From Viridibacillus arenosi (GTDB lineage: Bacteria; Bacillota; Bacilli; Bacillales_A; Planococcaceae): a DNA stretch of 64,000 nt. The first letter of the stretch is position 1. The number at the start of each line of letters is the position of its first letter. The notes below the pieces were generated by a model. It was given only the letters and a program-made list of their open reading frames with translations. It did not search any database and was not told where the DNA came from. Shown here in pieces: positions 46,994 through 55,114 of the stretch. Location of the stretch: NCBI RefSeq assembly GCF_001955655.1, contig NZ_MSPW01000001.1:733645-797644 (forward strand), given 5' to 3'. A program made the position numbers and the translations under genes.

Positions 46994-47156
46994 CTGATAA
47001 TTTAATATCAGCTTGAATGCTGTCTAATTCTATTTTACAAATTTCACACTCGACAAGGTGTTCTTCTACCATTCTTTTGCTATCATCACTGCATACGTTG
47101 TCATAATACAATGGAAGCAAATCTTTAACTATTTCACATGATACTTTACTCCATTC
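46980..47156 (-). pseudogene. Anti-sigma factor zinc-finger fragment
   Basis: Reads EWSKVSCEIVKDLLPLYYDNVCS, then EEHLVECEICK, the zinc-finger N-terminal domain found in anti-sigma proteins that pair with ECF sigma factors. It has no usable start codon (CTA where ATG/TTG is expected after GGAGG) and is cut at about 58 codons. The last codons and stop come from palindromic repeat copy B. Confidence 0.75.
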
Positions 47157-47299
47157 TAGTCCTCCTTCAGCAAGTCTTGAATTTTACGTTTTGCTCGGTG
47201 AAATGTGACTCTCGCCCAACTTTCTATTCTCTCGAAAAGTTCACTAATTTGTTTAAAGGAAAGTTCTCCAAATACTTTATACGTGCTTCCATATAAAAA
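47156..47299 (-). pseudogene. ECF sigma factor C-terminal fragment
   Basis: In frame: FGELSFKQISEL, WARVTFHRAKRKIQDLLKED and stop, the sigma-70 region 4 helix-turn-helix of a sigma-Y/sigV-like ECF factor. Region 2 is missing, and further upstream the frame is closed. It overlaps the anti-sigma fragment as intact pairs do, so a complete sigma/anti-sigma operon once stood here. Confidence 0.75.
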
Positions 47300-47397
47300 A
47301 ACACATCTACTCAATGGATAGATCAATAGCGTGGAAGTTATAAATAAAGTAAACTATTTATAAAGTAAAATTTATACAATTAGGGAGAGAGAAACTG

Positions 47398-48711
47398 ATG
47401 GTGAACCTTGGAGAACGTGTCGAGCAAACGAAACGTGATTTACGAATGGAGACTCTAAAGAAAATATTAGTAGAATTTGATCAAAAAATTATGGGGCATA
47501 CAGAAGAAAATCGCCAGTCAAAGTATGAGAAAATGAAACAAAGTCCGTTTGTTTTTTTCCGTGGCAGTGCATATTTATTTTATTATGATGTAACAAATCA
47601 TTGGTTTCCATATCATACGTTAGAGAGCAGGCCTACATGGATTCAAGGGGATTTGCATTTTGAGAATTTTGGTGCATTTCACAATGAAGAAGGGAAGCTA
47701 GTATTTGATATTAATGATTTTGATGAAGGTTACTTAGGTTCTTATTTATATGATTTATTGCGCATGTCTGTTAGTGTCGTGCTTGTTTGTCGTCAATTAG
47801 GTTATGAAGTAAACAAGCAGATTGACGTGGTAGAAGCATACCTGCAAACGTATCATAAACAAATGTCGCGATTTCAGACCCGCAAAGATTTACCAAATAC
47901 TTTTTTTGTGACAAAGAAAAAAGCAAACGGAGCGATTCACAAGTTATTAAAAAAGCTAGAAAAAAGAAGTGAGGCACATTTATTAGGTAAGGTTACTTCC
48001 AATTTTCAATCAGAGCGACAGTTTGTGGAATCAGATGAGATTCAACGATTAAGCGATGCGGCGAGAGCAGAGATTGAAAAAGTTTGGCCTCAATATTTAG
48101 AAACCGTAGAAAAGATGAATGATGAAACGAAGTACCGTATTAAAGATATTGCGATTAAGCATGGATCAGGAACAGCCTCCATCGGATTAGATCGTTTTTA
48201 TATTTTAATAGAAGGTGGACAACAAAAAGAGGATTTAGATGATGTAATCTTAGAGATGAAAGAGGTTAGGGTACCAATTCCTGCTTATTTTATGCCGTAT
48301 AATAAAGAGTTTTGGGAAACTTTTTCATATCAAGGGCAACGCGTGATTATGACACAACGAGCAATGCATCATCAAGCGGATCCTCATTTAGGAAATGTGA
48401 CGATAGATAACCGTGATTTTTACATACGCGAACGTTCTCCGTACAAAAAGAAATTAAAACTAGAAATGATGAAAAGTCATGAGGACATGATAGAGACCGT
48501 TGAACAAATGGGACGAATAACAGCAAAAGTCCATGCTCGGGCAGATGCGGATATTAATGAAGGTATCCTACCTTATCATAGTGAAGACGAGATATTAAAA
48601 GCAATTGGTGATGATGTTGACGGATTTGTTCATTACCTTTCACACTGGGCCATTTCATACGCGAACCAAGTAGAGCAGGATTATAAATTCTTTATGGAGT
48701 ATAAGAAATAA
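47398..48711 (+). CDS. DUF2252 family protein
   Basis: A 437-residue protein of the DUF2252 family, whose fold is kinase-like. Typical blocks are PFVFFRGSAYLFYYD, WIQGDLHFENFGAF and FDINDFDEG in the first third, and the late block QADPHLGNV. The biochemical role is unknown. GGGAGAG precedes the ATG. Intact, between two palindromic repeat copies and next to the broken ECF operon. Confidence 0.88.
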   Translation: MVNLGERVEQTKRDLRMETLKKILVEFDQKIMGHTEENRQSKYEKMKQSPFVFFRGSAYLFYYDVTNHWFPYHTLESRPTWIQGDLHFENFGAFHNEEGKLVFDINDFDEGYLGSYLYDLLRMSVSVVLVCRQLGYEVNKQIDVVEAYLQTYHKQMSRFQTRKDLPNTFFVTKKKANGAIHKLLKKLEKRSEAHLLGKVTSNFQSERQFVESDEIQRLSDAARAEIEKVWPQYLETVEKMNDETKYRIKDIAIKHGSGTASIGLDRFYILIEGGQQKEDLDDVILEMKEVRVPIPAYFMPYNKEFWETFSYQGQRVIMTQRAMHHQADPHLGNVTIDNRDFYIRERSPYKKKLKLEMMKSHEDMIETVEQMGRITAKVHARADADINEGILPYHSEDEILKAIGDDVDGFVHYLSHWAISYANQVEQDYKFFMEYKK

Positions 48712-48793
48712 TTGGGTTAATCACCAAAAGTAGTGGTGACAAAATTAAAAAGCTAATGGTTAAAAAATACCATAACAATTAAAGATTTAATTT

Positions 48794-48889
48794 CTTCTTC
48801 AACTAACCTGCCCCTTTAGTTGAAGAAGAAAAAAGAGCTGTCTGAACAGCTCAACTATCTTCTACCAAAGCACCCGTTAGTTCAATAAG
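48794..48889. repeat. Composite palindromic repeat, copy C (most complete)
   Basis: Hairpin 1 has perfect 13-bp arms, CTTCTTCAACTAA (48794-48806) and TTAGTTGAAGAAG (48816-48828), around the loop CCTGCCCCT. Hairpin 2 is GAGCTGT/ACAGCTC. The third part, CCAAAGCACCCGTTAGTTCAATAAG, ends the unit. Confidence 0.9.
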
Positions 48890-49040
48890 ACTCTTATTAT
48901 AGTTTCGTAACTAATACCCTATGGAAGAAAAAATATGCTAACTCGCTCCTGTTGAAGTCTAATGCTATAGGTAACTGTAGGATACAGTAGAACAAAAGGA
49001 ATTGCAGATATGAAAATCAATCATAAACACAAGCCCTATT

Positions 49041-49065
49041 CTTATTAAACTAAAGCACCCCGTTC
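49041..49065. repeat. Palindromic repeat fragment, copy D
   Basis: The left arm and loop only, CTTATTAAACTAAAGCACCC; the right arm is replaced by unrelated sequence. It lies just downstream of the DinB gene. Confidence 0.65.
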
Positions 49066-49112
49066 GCATTTTAAGGAATTTTCAAATGAAATATCTGTTT
49101 TATAGGTCAATA

Positions 49113-49661
49113 TCAATGTAAGTTATAATATTTTTTGCATAATAAAAAATGATGTTTTTCATGTATTCCTAGTATATCAATACATTGTATTAAATTTGGA
49201 TAATGAGCTATTGGATCGGGGTAACGTATATGTCCAGCAATGTTATCACTAATATTAGAAAGTATTTTTTCTAAATGCCTAGTTTCGCTATCTAACTCGT
49301 TTACTATCCAATCAAATGGAATTTTCTCTTTAATACCTTTTGGTGGCACTAAAACAAAAGGTGCTTTCATAGGTTTATTGTGTTTTTCTTTATATTCAGT
49401 GAATATATCTTCACTATGAAATTTGTATGACTTTCCTCTACTTATTGTAGCAATGGGCTTTGAAATCGGTAAATACGGTTTGTTTAACTGTCTAAATAGT
49501 CTAACCATTAAGTATAAATGATAATATGTTTCTCCAAAAGACCACTTGTCTTCTTGAGGACGTTCCCATTCTTTATTTTTAAAATTTTTTAGCTCATTAG
49601 CAAATTCTTCTCGTTGCTCATAAATGACGGTGAAATAATTTTTCATGTACCTACTTTCCAT
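49113..49661 (-). CDS. DinB-like family protein
   Basis: A 182-residue four-helix-bundle protein of the DinB/YfiT superfamily. The putative metal-binding histidines are in GETYYHLYLM (about residue 47) and the C-terminal IHEKHHFLL. The family includes thiol-dependent (bacillithiol) transferases and DNA-damage-induced proteins, so the exact role is open. AGAGGAGA precedes the ATG at 49661. Single gene, flanked by palindromic repeat fragments. Confidence 0.85.
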   Translation of the reverse strand: MESRYMKNYFTVIYEQREEFANELKNFKNKEWERPQEDKWSFGETYYHLYLMVRLFRQLNKPYLPISKPIATISRGKSYKFHSEDIFTEYKEKHNKPMKAPFVLVPPKGIKEKIPFDWIVNELDSETRHLEKILSNISDNIAGHIRYPDPIAHYPNLIQCIDILGIHEKHHFLLCKKYYNLH

Positions 49662-49763
49662 AACGTCTCCTCTAAATATAATCTAAAGTTTATTTATCAT
49701 ACCTCATTTAGAGTATAGCACAATGAAATCCCATTATTTAACTATCTATCATACACATTATTA

Positions 49764-49781
49764 GCTAGTTAGTTGAATAAG
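49764..49781. repeat. Palindromic repeat fragment, copy E
   Basis: The right arm only, TAGTTAGTTGAATAAG, upstream of the DinB gene. Confidence 0.5.
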
Positions 49782-49823
49782 TAAATTCCTCTTTTGGTTA
49801 CAGAGTAGGTTCGTACTTTTAAG

Positions 49824-49994
49824 TTAGTCCTCGTCTATCATGTAGGCGTTATTCCAAAGCCAATCTCGGAAAAATTCCTCTACTGCTTTTTTCATTGCTT
49901 TATCGTTCATATTCTTATCAATACCTAATTCTTGTAAAGTGACCTCCTCTTTATCATATTTTATAGTAACTGAAGAAGTAACTGTTTTACTCAT
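49824..49994 (-). CDS. Small protein of 56 residues, unknown
   Basis: Begins MSKTVTSSVTIKYDKEEV and ends FRDWLWNNAYMIDED; soluble and acidic, with a beta start and a helical end. Its ATG lies 3 bases after the stop of an upstream fragment (49998), so it may depend on coupled translation. No good independent ribosome binding site is visible. No family recognised. Confidence 0.4.
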   Translation of the reverse strand: MSKTVTSSVTIKYDKEEVTLQELGIDKNMNDKAMKKAVEEFFRDWLWNNAYMIDED

Positions 49995-49997
49995 TTA

Positions 49998-50093
49998 TTA
50001 ATCATCATGTTCCCAACAAATTTTAGTTCTAATATTACTAAAAACCTCCTGGATTGCACCTCGTATTGAACTATACTGCTGTGTTAGATCAAT
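49998..50093 (-). pseudogene. Gene fragment ending 3 bp before the 56-residue gene
   Basis: A short frame ending RGAIQEVFSNIRTKI and CWEHDD. It has no start codon of its own; upstream it runs directly into palindromic repeat copy F. It looks like the 3' end of a gene whose front was lost at the repeat. Confidence 0.4.
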
Positions 50094-50158
50094 AAAGAAA
50101 AAAGAGCTGCATATGCAACTCAATAATCTTTAATTAACGCACCCCGTAAGTTGAAGAT
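50064..50158. repeat. Composite palindromic repeat, copy F
   Basis: All three parts are present but diverged. Hairpin 1 reads ATTGAACTATACTGCTGTGTTAGATCAAT. Hairpin 2 has become GAGCTGCATATGCAACTC, still able to fold. Part 3 ends GCACCCCGTAAGTTGAAG. Confidence 0.8.
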
Positions 50159-50203
50159 GAAACTATTTTTCATTTATTAATCCCCCTTTTGACTGATAAA
50201 TTT

Positions 50204-50488
50204 TCATGACTTTCCTTGTTCAGTTCCTGGATAATACTCCACTTCACAGTAGTAGTTACCTTCTGCTACTCCTTGATAATCCTTAAGAAACATAATGCTA
50301 TTTTTTCCAAAGTTAGCTTCCGTATGTCCTCCTCTTGTAATATCGAATATGACGATTTTACAATCCCCTTTATATTGTTTTGCCTTTTCAGCTAAAACGT
50401 AAGGCAGATCGAACAAAAAATAAACAAGGACCCTGATAGGAACTCTGATTTTCTTTTTCAATTTATAAAAATACCAAAAATCACACAC
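50204..50488 (-). CDS. Hypothetical protein, possibly truncated
   Basis: A 94-codon frame. The C-terminal 50 residues (GDCKIVIFDITRGGHTEANFGKNSIMFLKDY) look like real globular protein, while the first 40 are basic and hydrophobic and lack a clear ribosome binding site (GTG start). It may be the tail of a longer lost gene. Family not recognised. Confidence 0.4.
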   Translation of the reverse strand: MCDFWYFYKLKKKIRVPIRVLVYFLFDLPYVLAEKAKQYKGDCKIVIFDITRGGHTEANFGKNSIMFLKDYQGVAEGNYYCEVEYYPGTEQGKS

Positions 50489-50611
50489 TTAAACAAAAGA
50501 AGCACATCATTTTTGATTACTCTTTTTCAAAATAGAGGTTTCTTTTGTTGAATTCAAGTGGACTTTGTTTTTAAAATCGTTTTAATTTTCTTTCTTTTCA
50601 AATGATAATAG

Positions 50612-50659
50612 TTGCGTGACGTTTCACGTATGTATATAATGTGAATATAGTATATATAC
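50612..50659 (+). promoter_or_regulatory. Promoter and possible GntR operator of the ytrA-like operon
   Basis: TTGCGT and TATAAT with a 17-base spacer form the promoter. An inverted repeat CGTGA-CGTT-TCACG lies inside the spacer, and GTATATATAC, a perfect 10-bp palindrome, follows the -10 box. Either could be bound by the GntR-family regulator encoded in the same operon; autoregulation is usual for YtrA proteins. Confidence 0.5.
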
Positions 50660-50764
50660 ATTATACAGGGATGAGGGTAATTATGTGTAAATCGTTCTTA
50701 AATGACCTTTAAAGAAGGAGTAACAACCGACACACTAACACTCTAAGAGAGGAGACGTGTTCAA

Positions 50765-51070
50765 ATGATAGGCATAGAAAAAACTCATAATATTAATCTG
50801 GCAAAACGCTGGATGATCACCATTGGTATATTTTTAATTGTTCAATTGATCTTTATCGCCGTTGATGGTACTTTCCTGGAGCCAAACATAAACGATAGTG
50901 GTACCTTATTTGCCAGGTTAGCAAGATGGATTTTGGACTTGAAGCTCTTTACTAAATGGATTGCCCCTTATTCCTTTCCATTTTTTAATATGTTCATGAC
51001 AATTCACGTTATTGCTATACTGATTCAAGCAGTATATGACATTATTTCAAGTATGTTTTCAAAAAAATAA
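50765..51070 (+). CDS. YfzA-like small membrane protein
   Basis: A 101-residue protein with two membrane helices (about 17-34 and 75-95) and a loop containing the APYSFPFFNMF block. It resembles the YfzA family of Bacillus, of unknown function. GAGGAGACG precedes the ATG. It is the first gene of a unit with the GntR regulator (15 bp gap) and the ABC exporter, so it is probably co-regulated. Confidence 0.65.
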   Translation: MIGIEKTHNINLAKRWMITIGIFLIVQLIFIAVDGTFLEPNINDSGTLFARLARWILDLKLFTKWIAPYSFPFFNMFMTIHVIAILIQAVYDIISSMFSKK

Positions 51071-51085
51071 AGAAGAGGGATTAAC

Positions 51086-51457
51086 ATGCAAATTATTATT
51101 TCCAACAGTTCAAAGGAGCCGATTTATGAACAAATTACGAATCAAATTAAGTCGTCTATTTTAGCAGGTGAACTACAGGAGGGTTCAGCAATACCTTCCA
51201 TGCGTAACCTCGCAAAGGATTTACAAATTAGTGTTATAACGACGAAACGTGCCTATGAGGAATTGGAGAAGGCGGGCTTTATCTATTCCATTGTCGGGAA
51301 AGGTTCTTTTGTCGCAGAGCAAAATTTAGAGGTTATAAGAGAGAAGAAGCTAAAGGTCATTGAGGAGCAGTTGAGTGCGGTCATAACAAATAGTAGAGAA
51401 ATTGGCCTGTCACTTGATGAGTTAAAGCAATTATTGAAGATTTTATACGAGGAGTGA
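51086..51457 (+). CDS. GntR-family regulator, YtrA subfamily
   Basis: A 123-residue protein with a winged helix-turn-helix (PIYEQITNQIKSSI, SMRNLAKDLQISVITTKRAYEELE) and the short helical dimerisation tail of the YtrA subfamily instead of a large effector domain. YtrA proteins repress ABC transporter operons in which they reside. AAGAAGAGG precedes the ATG, and 5 bp separate it from the ATPase gene. Confidence 0.9.
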   Translation: MQIIISNSSKEPIYEQITNQIKSSILAGELQEGSAIPSMRNLAKDLQISVITTKRAYEELEKAGFIYSIVGKGSFVAEQNLEVIREKKLKVIEEQLSAVITNSREIGLSLDELKQLLKILYEE

Positions 51458-51462
51458 AGTGA

Positions 51463-52329
51463 ATGGAAAATGTGGTTGAATTAAAAAATGTAACGAAGCA
51501 ATTTAAAGAATTTTCCGTTAATAATATTAATTTACAAGTGAAGCAAGGCTTTGTAACTGGATTCATTGGAGCAAATGGAGCTGGTAAGTCGACAACGATA
51601 AAGATGATGATGAATCTATTAAAGCCGGATACCGGAGAAATTAAGCTTTTCGGGTTGGACTACAAGACGCATGAGAAGGCTATCAAAGAAAGAATTGGAT
51701 TTGTCTACGATGGCAATATTTTTTTTGAAGGGCTGAACTTAAAAGATATAAAACGTATAGTTGCACCAGCTTACAAACAATGGGATGATACTTTATTTTA
51801 TCAATATGTTGAACAATTCAAATTACCGCTTTATAAAGCGATCAAAACTTTCTCAAAAGGGATGCAAATGAAAGCTTCATTGGCAATAGCACTATCACAT
51901 CATGCAGAGCTGATTATCATGGACGAACCAACAGCAGGCTTAGACCCCATTTTTAGACGAGAGCTATTGGATCTTTTACAGGAATTAATGATTGAAAGTA
52001 ATCGTACCATTTTCTTCTCTACGCATATTACAACAGATTTAGATCGTATCGCAGATTATATAGCTTTTATGCATAATGGGGAATTAGTATTTAATCAGTC
52101 CATTCACGACGTAGCTGAAAACTATGCACTCGTTAAAGGGGGAACGGATCTTCTAGATAGAGACACGGAAAAGGACTTTGTTCATATTCATCGTTCATCA
52201 ACAGGATTTGAAGCATTAACGAATAATATTAAAGAAGTGAAAAATACTTTCGGAGACACAGTTGTCATTGAACGCCCCTCTCTGGAAGATATCATGTATT
52301 ACTTGAAAGGCGGTATACACCATGTTTAA
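51463..52329 (+). CDS. ABC transporter ATP-binding protein (YtrB-like)
   Basis: A 288-residue ATPase with Walker A GANGAGKST near residue 37, signature FSKGMQMKAS, Walker B LIIMDEP near residue 150, and a C-terminal extension. It is encoded between the GntR regulator and the permease and overlaps the permease start by 8 bp. The substrate is unknown. Ytr-type exporters respond to cell-wall antibiotics in B. subtilis; transfer of that role to this operon is inference. Confidence 0.9.
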   Translation: MENVVELKNVTKQFKEFSVNNINLQVKQGFVTGFIGANGAGKSTTIKMMMNLLKPDTGEIKLFGLDYKTHEKAIKERIGFVYDGNIFFEGLNLKDIKRIVAPAYKQWDDTLFYQYVEQFKLPLYKAIKTFSKGMQMKASLAIALSHHAELIIMDEPTAGLDPIFRRELLDLLQELMIESNRTIFFSTHITTDLDRIADYIAFMHNGELVFNQSIHDVAENYALVKGGTDLLDRDTEKDFVHIHRSSTGFEALTNNIKEVKNTFGDTVVIERPSLEDIMYYLKGGIHHV

Positions 52330-52927
52330 TTTAATCAGACGTGATGTCATACTACAGAAAAGGCAACTATTATTATTTATTCCTTTTATCTTATTCTTTA
52401 TCATTATGGACGCACATCCAGCTTTGACTTTTCTCATTGCCAGCATTTTTATTCCCTTTAATACTTATGCTTACGATGAAAAAGTAGAGACAAACATATT
52501 ATTAAATTCCTTACCTTATACACGTACGGAAATAATCGCATCACGTTATATTGGTGCTATTGTTTATATGGTTTTAGCAATTGGGGTGACAAGTCTAGCA
52601 TTATTTACTTTCAATAAACCGTTTACGATGATTGATATTGCAATTGGTAGTAGCTTATTTTTATTATTTGCCGCGATTACCTTTCCATTATTTTATATAT
52701 TAAAACCAGGCTATATTTCAACGGTTGTAATGATTAGCTTTCTCCTTTTAGCAGCTATAGGACCGGCTATTGTATTGTTTTTAGCTGAACATTTAACAGC
52801 AATAACTGATTTTATTGTTAATTTATCCGTCCCGGTTTTATATACAGGAGCGACACTTGTTATTATATTAGTCTATTTTATTTCTTGGGGGACTACCACT
52901 GTTATATATCAACGAAAGGCGTTCTAA
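52322..52927 (+). CDS. ABC-2 family transporter permease
   Basis: A 201-residue protein with about six membrane helices and the N-terminal block FNLIRRDVILQKRQLLLF, then NSLPYTRTEIIASRY, typical of the short ABC-2 permease family paired with YtrA-type regulators. It completes the exporter with the ATPase at 51463. Translation is coupled by overlap. Confidence 0.87.
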   Translation: MFNLIRRDVILQKRQLLLFIPFILFFIIMDAHPALTFLIASIFIPFNTYAYDEKVETNILLNSLPYTRTEIIASRYIGAIVYMVLAIGVTSLALFTFNKPFTMIDIAIGSSLFLLFAAITFPLFYILKPGYISTVVMISFLLLAAIGPAIVLFLAEHLTAITDFIVNLSVPVLYTGATLVIILVYFISWGTTTVIYQRKAF

Positions 52928-53073
52928 GTAGGTTCATTTGATTTATCTTTAATATATAGCCTTGTAAGATATATTTTTTATCAATTTTTATAATAAAGCT
53001 ACAAATTGTAGAATGACAAAATAAGTCGGGAACTGACGGTAATTCTGTCATTTGATAAAACAATTATTTCCCT

Positions 53074-53110
53074 TAAGGCTTGGTCCGATTGATTGGATCG
53101 AGCTTTTTTG
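53074..53110 (+). terminator. Terminator after the ytr-like operon
   Basis: Stem with GGCTTGGTCC paired to GGATCGAGCT (imperfect), followed by TTTTTT; 147 bp after the permease stop. Nothing else was seen in between. Confidence 0.7.
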
Positions 53111-53192
53111 TTCTAGAATCAATGGCAACAAGGTCATGTAGTAGCCAATTGTAATCTTAACTAATTTTCCCTTCCCTTTCTTTTATCATTAT

Positions 53193-53288
53193 CTTATTGA
53201 ACTAACCTGCCCCGTTAGTTTTATAAAGAAAAAAAGAGCTATATGAACAGCTCAATAATCTTTTACTAATGCCCCCGCTAGTTCAAGA
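53193..53288. repeat. Composite palindromic repeat, copy G1
   Basis: CTTATTGAACTAACCTGCCC then CGTTAGTTTTAT; hairpin 2 GAGCTATATGAACAGCTC; part 3 ACTAATGCCCCCGCTAGTTC. It runs directly into copy G2, sharing CTAGTTCAAG. Confidence 0.85.
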
Positions 53289-53353
53289 AAGGAAAAAAGT
53301 GCTGCCTATGCAACTTAATAATCTTTAACCACAGTACCCCTTGGCTTAATAAG
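53278..53353. repeat. Composite palindromic repeat, copy G2 (tandem)
   Basis: A second, more decayed unit joined to G1: AAAAAAGTGCTGCCTATGC, AACTTAATAATC, then ACAGTACCCCTTGGCTTAAT. Tandem placement shows that units can be joined end to end through the shared arm. Confidence 0.7.
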
Positions 53354-53382
53354 AGAAAAACCTTATTTCACCATAAATATAT

Positions 53383-53682
53383 TCAGTATTCCGAATTGTA
53401 CTTCGCAAAAAAAGGAAGTAACAAAAACAAAAAAACACCATATATAATCATTATCGAAAAAGTATAAGAAATGGATAACGATAATTGAGTTGATATTATA
53501 AAGCCAAATATCCACAATGGTATAACTGACAAGAAAGACAATATAACCCTTGAAAAGAATATTATCCTATGCTCCGTGCCACATTGATTGCATTGAATAG
53601 GTCTGTGTGCTAAAAAAAGAGATTTAAAGATTATACTCCATTTAAATTGAGTATTACATTTATCACATTTCTGTAAACTCAT
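53383..53682 (-). CDS. CXXC-20-CXXC family membrane protein
   Basis: A 99-residue protein with an N-terminal zinc-ribbon-like pair, CDKC and CNQC, about 21 residues apart, and two membrane helices (about 45-65 and 71-92). This matches the Firmicutes cxxc_20_cxxc family of unknown function. An ATG with GGAGGCGATG upstream. It lies between repeat copies G and H. Confidence 0.75.
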   Translation of the reverse strand: MSLQKCDKCNTQFKWSIIFKSLFLAHRPIQCNQCGTEHRIIFFSRVILSFLSVIPLWIFGFIISTQLSLSISYTFSIMIIYGVFLFLLLPFFAKYNSEY

Positions 53683-53771
53683 ATATCATCGCCTCCTATG
53701 TCCTATGTAAGAATCATTACAACAATCTTACCAGTTTTACCGTTTAAATTGGGTTTAATATACAATTCACT

Positions 53772-53865
53772 TTTTAACTAATCTGCCCCGTTAGTTTTAT
53801 AAAGAAAAAAAGAGCTGCATTTGCAACTCAATGATCTTCAACTAAAGTACCCCGTTAGTTGAACA
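53772..53865. repeat. Composite palindromic repeat, copy H
   Basis: All three parts: TTAACTAATCTGCCCCGTTA, hairpin 2 GAGCTGCATTTGCAACTC, part 3 TTCAACTAAAGTACCCCGTT. It is in the region between two divergent gene starts. Confidence 0.85.
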
Positions 53866-53923
53866 ATTATGTCCAATCCTCCTTATTCCTTTTTCATATA
53901 TTAAGAAAAAAGTAGGTGAGAAA

Positions 53924-54556
53924 ATGAGTAATGATGGACATAACACTTCACGCAGAGAAAGAGATAAAGAAAAAATAGATTCAGCACATCAAGCGTGCAT
54001 TGACCGCGCTTATCGTATTCCCATATTTTTAAGTACGACAACGCATTTAAATGACAACCAACAACGGTTTTTAAACCGTCTAATTTTGGAGATTGAGAAC
54101 GCTTTGCTTTTTCCGCGTACATTGCCTCTAAGCGAAAGTTATCCCGAATCGATTTTAACGGATATTCGTCGGTTAGTTTCATCAAGTTATGGAATGTTGG
54201 CAGTCAACCTTCGTCGGTTTAAAGTTGAAACAGTCGAGGTCAATACCGGACCCCTCCCACCACCCACTCCGGTCTGGGAAGGTTCCGTTTATTCGCAAGT
54301 AGAACCCTCAATGGCATTTCAATTTGGACTTCCCTTATTATTAGTCAGGGAAGAGGATACAGACGCAAATAACGGAATTTGGGCAGGAGGAATTGCCCCG
54401 CTCAACCTATTTATCGTGTGGCATTCTGAAACACAAACTGTTGAACAATTCTTTAAAACGCCCGAATGGAGATCCGCCTTTGCAAATTGGTGTGCGCAAG
54501 TAAGAAATGCCTTTTACATTCAGACAGAACCTAAATTTAAATATAGATGTGATTGA
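53924..54556 (+). CDS. Possible TIR/nucleoside-deoxyribosyltransferase-like effector
   Basis: A 210-residue soluble protein. A helical, charged N-terminus is followed by RIPIFLSTTTHLNDNQQRF, LLFPRTLPLS, a helix with SSSYGMLAVNLRRF, then VEPSMAFQFGLPLLLVREED. The order of a strand with a Ser/Thr end, a regularly spaced helix, a small Gly, and a conserved Glu before an Ala-rich helix resembles Rossmann-like TIR or deoxyribosyltransferase folds that hydrolyse NAD+ or nucleosides in phage defence. This is a fold-level guess. GGTGAG precedes the ATG. The third base of codons is less AT-rich than in neighbours, hinting at transfer. Confidence 0.5.
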   Translation: MSNDGHNTSRRERDKEKIDSAHQACIDRAYRIPIFLSTTTHLNDNQQRFLNRLILEIENALLFPRTLPLSESYPESILTDIRRLVSSSYGMLAVNLRRFKVETVEVNTGPLPPPTPVWEGSVYSQVEPSMAFQFGLPLLLVREEDTDANNGIWAGGIAPLNLFIVWHSETQTVEQFFKTPEWRSAFANWCAQVRNAFYIQTEPKFKYRCD

Positions 54557-54631
54557 TCCTTTAGCTTGGCCAGCACTGTTAGTTTTCGCCTTCTGAAGAA
54601 ACGTTAACTTTATACATCTTTTGAATCGGTA

Positions 54632-54660
54632 TAGCCTCATGTTTCATGAGGCTACTTTTT
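54632..54660 (+). terminator. Terminator after the possible effector gene
   Basis: Perfect 10-bp arms TAGCCTCATG and CATGAGGCTA with a 3-base loop, followed by CTTTTTATTT. Confidence 0.9.
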
Positions 54661-54721
54661 ATTTAAACTTGTTCACTTTCCAGATTCCTCTCTAGATAGA
54701 GGGTAAATGAGGAATATACAG

Positions 54722-54889
54722 ATGACTACTTACTTAACTGACTACGCCTATTTCACAAACAAAGACTACATGGAAGAAGCGGTGAAGCTTCACATTTCAG
54801 CACACTGGAACAACATGAACAACTTAATGGAAAAAAAACCTCATTTACTTATGATTCGGTTCACTGAAATTAATGTTAATTTGTATTGA
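54722..54889 (+). pseudogene. N-terminal remnant of a small helix-turn-helix protein
   Basis: Begins MTTYLTDYAYFTNKDYMEEA and VKLHISAHWNNMNN. This resembles, from memory, the start of plasmid/phage helix-turn-helix proteins of Bacillus, which normally continue with a DNA-binding domain of about 90 more residues. Here the frame degenerates after about 33 residues and stops at 55. GAGGA precedes the ATG at 54722 by 8 bases. The family call is uncertain. Confidence 0.4.
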
Positions 54890-54969
54890 TTATTTTCCCT
54901 CGTACGTCTATCTCTATAGGTAAATGATTAAACAAGGCTGTTTTCATATAGATTGTTGCTCTAAAAAAA

Positions 54970-55020
54970 TAAAGTTAAAGTTGATCCTACACATTTTGTA
55001 GATTAACTTGGTCTTTATTT
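54970..55020 (+). terminator. Terminator-like hairpin
   Basis: AAAGTTAAAGTT...AACTTGGTCTTT with inner TAC/GTA pairs, followed by ATTTTTTG. It is 80 bp downstream of the short remnant. Confidence 0.5.
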
Positions 55021-55038
55021 TTTGATCTTTAGTAAATC

Positions 55039-55114
55039 CTTATTAAACTAAAGCACCCGTTAGTTGAAGAAGAAAAGTGAAGCTTATTCAACAATCGCGC
55101 CCAATTGTTGAAGA
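55039..55114. repeat. Palindromic repeats, copies I1 and I2
   Basis: I1 (55039-55073): CTTATTAAACTAAAGCACCC then GTTAGTTGAAGAAG. I2 (55083-55114): CTTATTCAACAATCGCGCCC then AATTGTTGAAGAT. I2 has different arms (CAACAATTGG versus its complement) but keeps pairing and the C-rich loop. Confidence 0.85.

Noticed and set aside
50671..50712. 13-codon leader peptide before the ytr-like operon
   Set aside because: Very short, no attenuator hairpins and no run of regulatory codons; recorded only as part of the promoter finding.
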